From assembly GCF_900109095.1 (NCBI RefSeq), contig NZ_FNYZ01000020.1, forward strand, positions 40,336 to 104,335: DNA of 64,000 bases. The letters run 5' to 3'. Shown here piece after piece: positions 61,021 through 64,000 of the stretch. The notes beneath the pieces are model-generated. The model saw only the letters and a list, made by a program, of their open reading frames with translations. It was not told the origin of the DNA and searched no databases. Position numbers and translations under genes: made by a program. Within the stretch, counting starts at the first letter, position 1; the number at the start of each line of letters is the position of its first letter. This stretch comes from Sphingobium sp. AP50. GTDB taxonomy: Bacteria; Pseudomonadota; Alphaproteobacteria; Sphingomonadales; Sphingomonadaceae.

Positions 61021-61190
61021 TTGGCTACTGTCGGCGCTACCAGCGCGAAATTGGGAATGGCGATGGCGAAGCGCGCGCCATTGGCAACCAGCGTCATATA
61101 ACTGCCCTCCATCAGTCTGTCCGGCATATGCGCGGAAAGCCCGACACATAGTCACAGCTCCTGCCAGACCGCACGATCATCTGCTCGCCG
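61017..61190 (-). pseudogene. apaG: Decayed 3' end of apaG
   Basis: Two minus-strand frames give parts of an ApaG C-terminus. One reads GEQMIVRSGRSCDYVSGFP, matching the Y-x-S-G-x-P turn of ApaG. A second frame, shifted by a frameshift, reads RLMEGSYMTLVANGARFAI followed by AIPNFALVAPTVAK and a stop overlapping the LysR ATG. No ApaG N-terminus was found upstream, so the gene is truncated as well as frameshifted. In several sphingomonads apaG precedes a LysR gene, so this looks like decay in place. Identification rests on motif resemblance only. Confidence 0.5.
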
Positions 61191-61299
61191 GTCCGGCACA
61201 TTTGCTCAAACCTGTTCAGTGCCGTCGGGGCGCCTGCCCGATGTCCGCGGATGACGAAATGCCAGAGCGGATCACCGCTACGCATTGTATGTCTTCACA

Positions 61300-61854
61300 T
61301 CATGCTGATGCGGGAGCCAGCACATCACTTTTCGCGGGGAAGTAGGCGTAGGATGGATCAGCGGGCGTGCGCGTTCCCTGAACCAGTTGCTTAATCAACC
61401 CGTCGTCCATCTGCTCGACAATAGGATCAACGCGGTTCCAATCGCCAATCACCTGGCGATGCGCAATCTTCCATAGGCCTTCGCGGCATTCGAAGCGGTC
61501 GAGATAGCGGCCACATCCCGCCAGGTCGTACAGACGCCCATCCCGCTCGAAACGCATGATGACCTGGACATAGGTCTCAACCGCCGCCTTGTCTCCATCA
61601 AGCTCGATGTAGATGTTCGTGAGATAATGGGACGTCCAGATAAAATGGCTGCTCTGAGTATCGATCGCCCAGTCGACAAACTCCGCCGCAGGACCATTGA
61701 AGCTACCGTGCGCGTCCCACCCATCCTCGTGATAGGCGGAAAGGGCGAGCGCACGATCACAGCGATCAAGCGCCCTGGCGAGCCGCGCAAGGACCTGATG
61801 AATGTCCGCTCGTGCCTTGAGCTCCCGCAAGGCGAACTCATCGTCTTTATTCAT
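61300..61854 (-). CDS. NTF2/SnoaL-like protein
   Basis: A 184-residue protein of the SnoaL-like barrel family: ELKARADIHQVLARLARALD forms the first helix, followed by DRCDRALALSAYHEDGWDAHG and the central strand YVQVIMRFERDGRLYDLAG. The metal- or substrate-site Asp and His residues of ring-hydroxylating small subunits are partly present (YHEDGWDAH). ATG 61854 is chosen; ATG 61860 is in frame. It stands 110 nt upstream of the apaG remnant. Reaction unknown; relatives in catabolic clusters are proposed to be dehydratases or isomerases. Confidence 0.85.
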   Translation of the reverse strand: MNKDDEFALRELKARADIHQVLARLARALDRCDRALALSAYHEDGWDAHGSFNGPAAEFVDWAIDTQSSHFIWTSHYLTNIYIELDGDKAAVETYVQVIMRFERDGRLYDLAGCGRYLDRFECREGLWKIAHRQVIGDWNRVDPIVEQMDDGLIKQLVQGTRTPADPSYAYFPAKSDVLAPASA

Positions 61855-62138
61855 CAGCATCCACCGCTCTCGCCCGTTCGATTTCTCACTTTGGCGTAAA
61901 TCTGGCAGGCCCGCTGGCGAAATGAAAGGCGCATCGAGTTGGCCAGATCGAACAAATATTCAGAAATGCGGCACTGTGATCGCCCGCCCTCCTGCGTGCG
62001 CAGTTGTGCAACGGACTGATCATTTTGCTACAAACGCAGGACTGAGCGTTATTGTGCGGTATGTGTAGCGTCAGGGTGCGGACAAGCATTGGACCCGGCG
62101 AGGATCCCCGGCGCGACGCGGTTAGGAGAGGTAAACGG

Positions 62139-62300
62139 ATGGCTGATCGTGATGTCACTGGAACGAGCACGTTGGCTGACACCGCGAACTGGGATGGCAC
62201 TTCATTTTTTCTCCAGGTCGCAACCCTTTCAAGGGGAGCAGGTGATCATCCGAGGTGGGCTGCCAGAATCTATAGGGCGCAGAGGCAGATCGGTGAATAG
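62139..62300 (+). CDS. Hypothetical small protein (53 residues)
   Basis: A short frame beginning MADRDVTGTSTLADTANWDG with a good AGGAGAGG ribosome site 7 nt upstream, inside the 557-bp gap between the NTF2-like and VOC genes. No family recognised, no signal peptide or membrane segment. It could be a real small protein or the head of a lost gene. The rest of the gap shows nothing else convincing. Confidence 0.25.
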   Translation: MADRDVTGTSTLADTANWDGTSFFLQVATLSRGAGDHPRWAARIYRAQRQIGE

Positions 62301-62411
62301 CCGCTACCTCGATATGGCTTCGTCACACCCTGCAAACCATGATCCTTCGCAGTCACAGTCCAAGGCTTTGCTCCTGAAGCTCCGCATATGGAACTAGGAA
62401 AGGACCTATTG

Positions 62412-62891
62412 ATGGCCGTTAACCTGAATCGAATGTACCACATCAACATCAACGTGAAGGATCTGGATCGATCGATCGCATTCTATGAATCGCTCGGTTT
62501 CCACGTCACAGCGCTTTTCGATATGGAGGGAGAACTTGGCGAACGTAACGCCAGCGCATTTGGCGTGCCCTTCAATCCAATCAAGGCCGCATTCTTGAAG
62601 CTCGGCGATACTCCTCAGTCGATGCTCATCGACCTGTGCCAGCATCTCGACCCGCCGACTGAAGGCACCCCGGTTCAATCGCTTCACCACGCGGGCTTTG
62701 TTCGCCTAGCCTTCCATGTCGAAAATATCGAAGAGGTCTATCAGGAACTTCTGAACATGGGCGTGAAGATGCTTGGGCCTCTGGAGTTCATGACTCCCCC
62801 AGGTGGCACCCGCTCGGGCGTGTTCGCCTTCTACGATCCTGACGGGACTATCCTTGAGGTCCTGACCGGCGTCGAGCATATGGCTGCCTAG
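62412..62891 (+). CDS. VOC-family protein (glyoxalase/dioxygenase superfamily)
   Basis: A 159-residue protein with two beta-alpha-beta-beta-beta modules: RMYHININVKDLDRSIAFYE at the start, then HHAGFVRLAFHVENIEEVYQ, and the closing FAFYDPDGTILEVL. Metal-ligand His and Glu positions are present. Such proteins are glyoxalases, extradiol dioxygenases or epimerases; no clear subgroup was recognised. ATG 62412 has AAAGGACC upstream; the frame opens 24 nt earlier. It is the last intact gene before the IS remnant. Confidence 0.85.
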   Translation: MAVNLNRMYHININVKDLDRSIAFYESLGFHVTALFDMEGELGERNASAFGVPFNPIKAAFLKLGDTPQSMLIDLCQHLDPPTEGTPVQSLHHAGFVRLAFHVENIEEVYQELLNMGVKMLGPLEFMTPPGGTRSGVFAFYDPDGTILEVLTGVEHMAA

Positions 62892-63069
62892 CGCAGAGCA
62901 TCGGCCGCCTTTTATGAAATTTGCGCCGGGCTAGCAGCCTTTGTGCTGACCAGAACCAATAGTGGCGCGGCAAATAATTTGCCGTGCCACCGTTCCTGCC
63001 TCTAATATTGCGCGCATCCTGCGGACACCGTGCCTCGCAGCGGCGCCATGTCATACCAACCTGCATTGA

Positions 63070-63912
63070 TCACGACCCACGCGCCCATTTGCTGCGTCCG
63101 ATCGTCATGATGCGCCAGGGCTGATCGACCAGCTTGTTCCAGGCGTCGCAGCAAAGGTTGATGATGCTGTCGTGGGACGTGAAGATCCGGTTGGAAAGCC
63201 AGTTATCGCACATGAACTGCCAGACATTTTCGACCAGGTTGAGTTCTGGGCATTTGGGCGGCAGCGGAACGATACTGATGTTCTCGGGCACGTCCAGCTT
63301 TCGGGTCATGCGCCACCCGGCTTGATCCATCAGCAGCACAGCGTGGACATCTGGTTCGATAGCGAGCGATATCTCCGCCAGGTGCAGCGACATGGTCCGC
63401 GTGTTGCAGAACGGGAGCACCAGACCAGCGCCCTTGCCGAGTTCGGGGCGGATGGTGCCGAAGATGTAGGCCGATTTCGTCCTTTGGTCCTTGGGTGCCG
63501 ACGGTCAGGTGCCGCGCCTGGTCCAACGCCGGGTGATCTGGTCTTGCGGGGCAATGATCCCCCGGATCATTGACTGCTCCGCGCGATCTGGCCGATCCGG
63601 GCCTCGTCCTGGAACCAGACCTCTATCGGCGTGCCGTGCGGGAGGGCCGCTTTGACCTTCGCCAGCTCGGCTGCAAAGTCCCCTTGTTGAAGTCCTCCAT
63701 CGCATATTCGTTCTGGGCATGATGACGTGGACGCCCCGTCAGTTTAACATAACCCAGCCTCTTCAACTCCCGGCCCCACCGTCGTTTCCGTCAGGGACAT
63801 GCCAAACTCGTCATGAAACCACCGCGCCAGATCGATCAGCCGCCAGCGCACAACCCCATGGATCGCCGGAATCGTGCCGCTTTCAACGGTCTCCCCAAGT
63901 GCCTGGCCCTAG
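63070..63912 (-). mobile_element. Degenerate IS630-family transposase remnant
   Basis: Read on the minus strand through several frames, the sequence gives most of an IS630-type DDE transposase: AIHGVVRWRLIDLARWFHDE, GYVKLTGRPRHHAQNEYAME, VWFQDEARIGQ (first catalytic Asp), LLMDQAGW (second Asp), and PELNLVENVWQFM (catalytic Glu), ending WARGS. It is broken by a one-base insertion near the GRELKRLGYV segment, a one-base loss near NKGDFAAEL, an insertion of about 41 bp with a palindrome, and a TGA where an Arg codon is expected. The N-terminal HTH end is missing beyond 63912. It cannot be active. Confidence 0.85.
63552..63572. repeat. Short palindrome inserted in the IS630 transposase
   Basis: CAATGATCC-CCC-GGATCATTG is a perfect 9-3-9 palindrome with further partial pairing outside (GCGGGG and CTGCTCCGC). 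It lies between the codons for ARIGQ and ITRRW of the transposase, where a relative would need only about nine bases, so the palindrome is part of an insertion of about 41 bp. Other copies were not seen in the window. Confidence 0.6.
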
Positions 63913-63975
63913 CATTACAGTTGCATATTGATTGAAACTCTGAATCAATGGGTCTCCATGGTAAGGAGGCCGTGG

Positions 63976-64000
63976 ATGACGGGCGCATCGATCGAAACGA
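63976..64000 (+). CDS. Start of a gene cut by the window edge
   Basis: ATG at 63976 (MTGASIET) follows AAGGAGG at 63963-63969 with 6-nt spacing, an ideal ribosome site. Only eight codons are inside the window, so no function can be given. Confidence 0.45.

Noticed and set aside
61886..62397. Frames of about 100 residues on both strands in the gap before the last VOC gene.
   Set aside because: They overlap one another, have no motifs and weak starts; only the 53-residue frame with a good ribosome site was kept, at low confidence.
1..64000. CRISPR array, tRNA, rRNA or prophage genes.
   Set aside because: No regularly spaced repeats, no cloverleaf or rRNA signatures and no phage structural genes were seen on reading the window.

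Overview
The window reads as accessory, catabolic chromosome or megaplasmid DNA of a sphingomonad-type alphaproteobacterium (Sphingobium, Novosphingobium or a relative). That placement is an inference from the high GC, tight ATGA-coupled operons, four TonB-dependent receptors whose mature N-termini carry the DIVVTAxKR plug start usual in this group, and the absence of housekeeping or RNA genes. No rRNA, tRNA or CRISPR array was seen.

Layout. 0-6 kb: an Lrp/AsnC regulator divergent from a fused indolepyruvate-type 2-oxoacid:ferredoxin oxidoreductase, followed by a branched-chain aminotransferase and a hotdog thioesterase (amino acid to 2-oxoacid to acyl-CoA). 6-14.6 kb: an XRE-cupin regulator, a leftward operon (Tat-exported small subunit, Fe-S GMC dehydrogenase, Tat-exported sugar isomerase/epimerase) and a rightward operon (TonB receptor, alpha/beta C-C hydrolase, SDR). 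Four copies of one 16-bp inverted repeat lie in their promoters, so they look like one regulon. 14.6-24.5 kb: a GntR regulator divergent from a TonB receptor, a beta-keto-acid cleavage enzyme (BKACE), HyuA, HyuB, an SDR and an MFS transporter, with a perfect 10+6+10 inverted repeat on the promoter. 24.7-32.2 kb: TetR, TonB receptor, D-aminopeptidase-like serine hydrolase, MFS transporter, dipeptide-epimerase-like enolase and a second TetR, a coherent candidate for use of D-residue peptides.

32.2-39.2 kb holds redox and 2-hydroxyacid genes: an NAD-dependent epimerase, MerR with a textbook 19-bp-spacer target promoter before an aldo/keto reductase, a GNAT, another aldo/keto reductase, a 2-hydroxyacid dehydrogenase overlapping a D-glycerate-kinase-like gene, and GntR. 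39.4-49.6 kb: a truncated NTF2-like pseudogene, then a leftward catabolic cluster (two HSL-type esterases, SDR, Nu-type GST, reductase/epimerase, HpaI-type aldolase, NTF2-like protein) divergent from a fourth TonB receptor that is followed by a second GST. 49.6-57.7 kb: FAD D-lactate dehydrogenase, cytochrome c, VOC protein, a second Tat-subunit plus Fe-S GMC dehydrogenase pair, glutathione reductase, SDR and an EthD-like protein. 57.7-64 kb: a membrane PQQ glucose-dehydrogenase-type enzyme translationally overlapping a LysR gene, a decayed apaG end, an NTF2-like gene, a VOC protein, and a degenerate IS630 transposase carrying a small palindromic insertion. A new gene begins at the right edge.

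The common plan is modular: outer-membrane receptor, dedicated regulator, and a small set of hydrolases and oxidoreductases, repeated four times with different chemistry. Periplasmic oxidation is a second theme, with two GMC complexes and one PQQ enzyme able to feed the respiratory chain. Substrates cannot be fixed from sequence alone.
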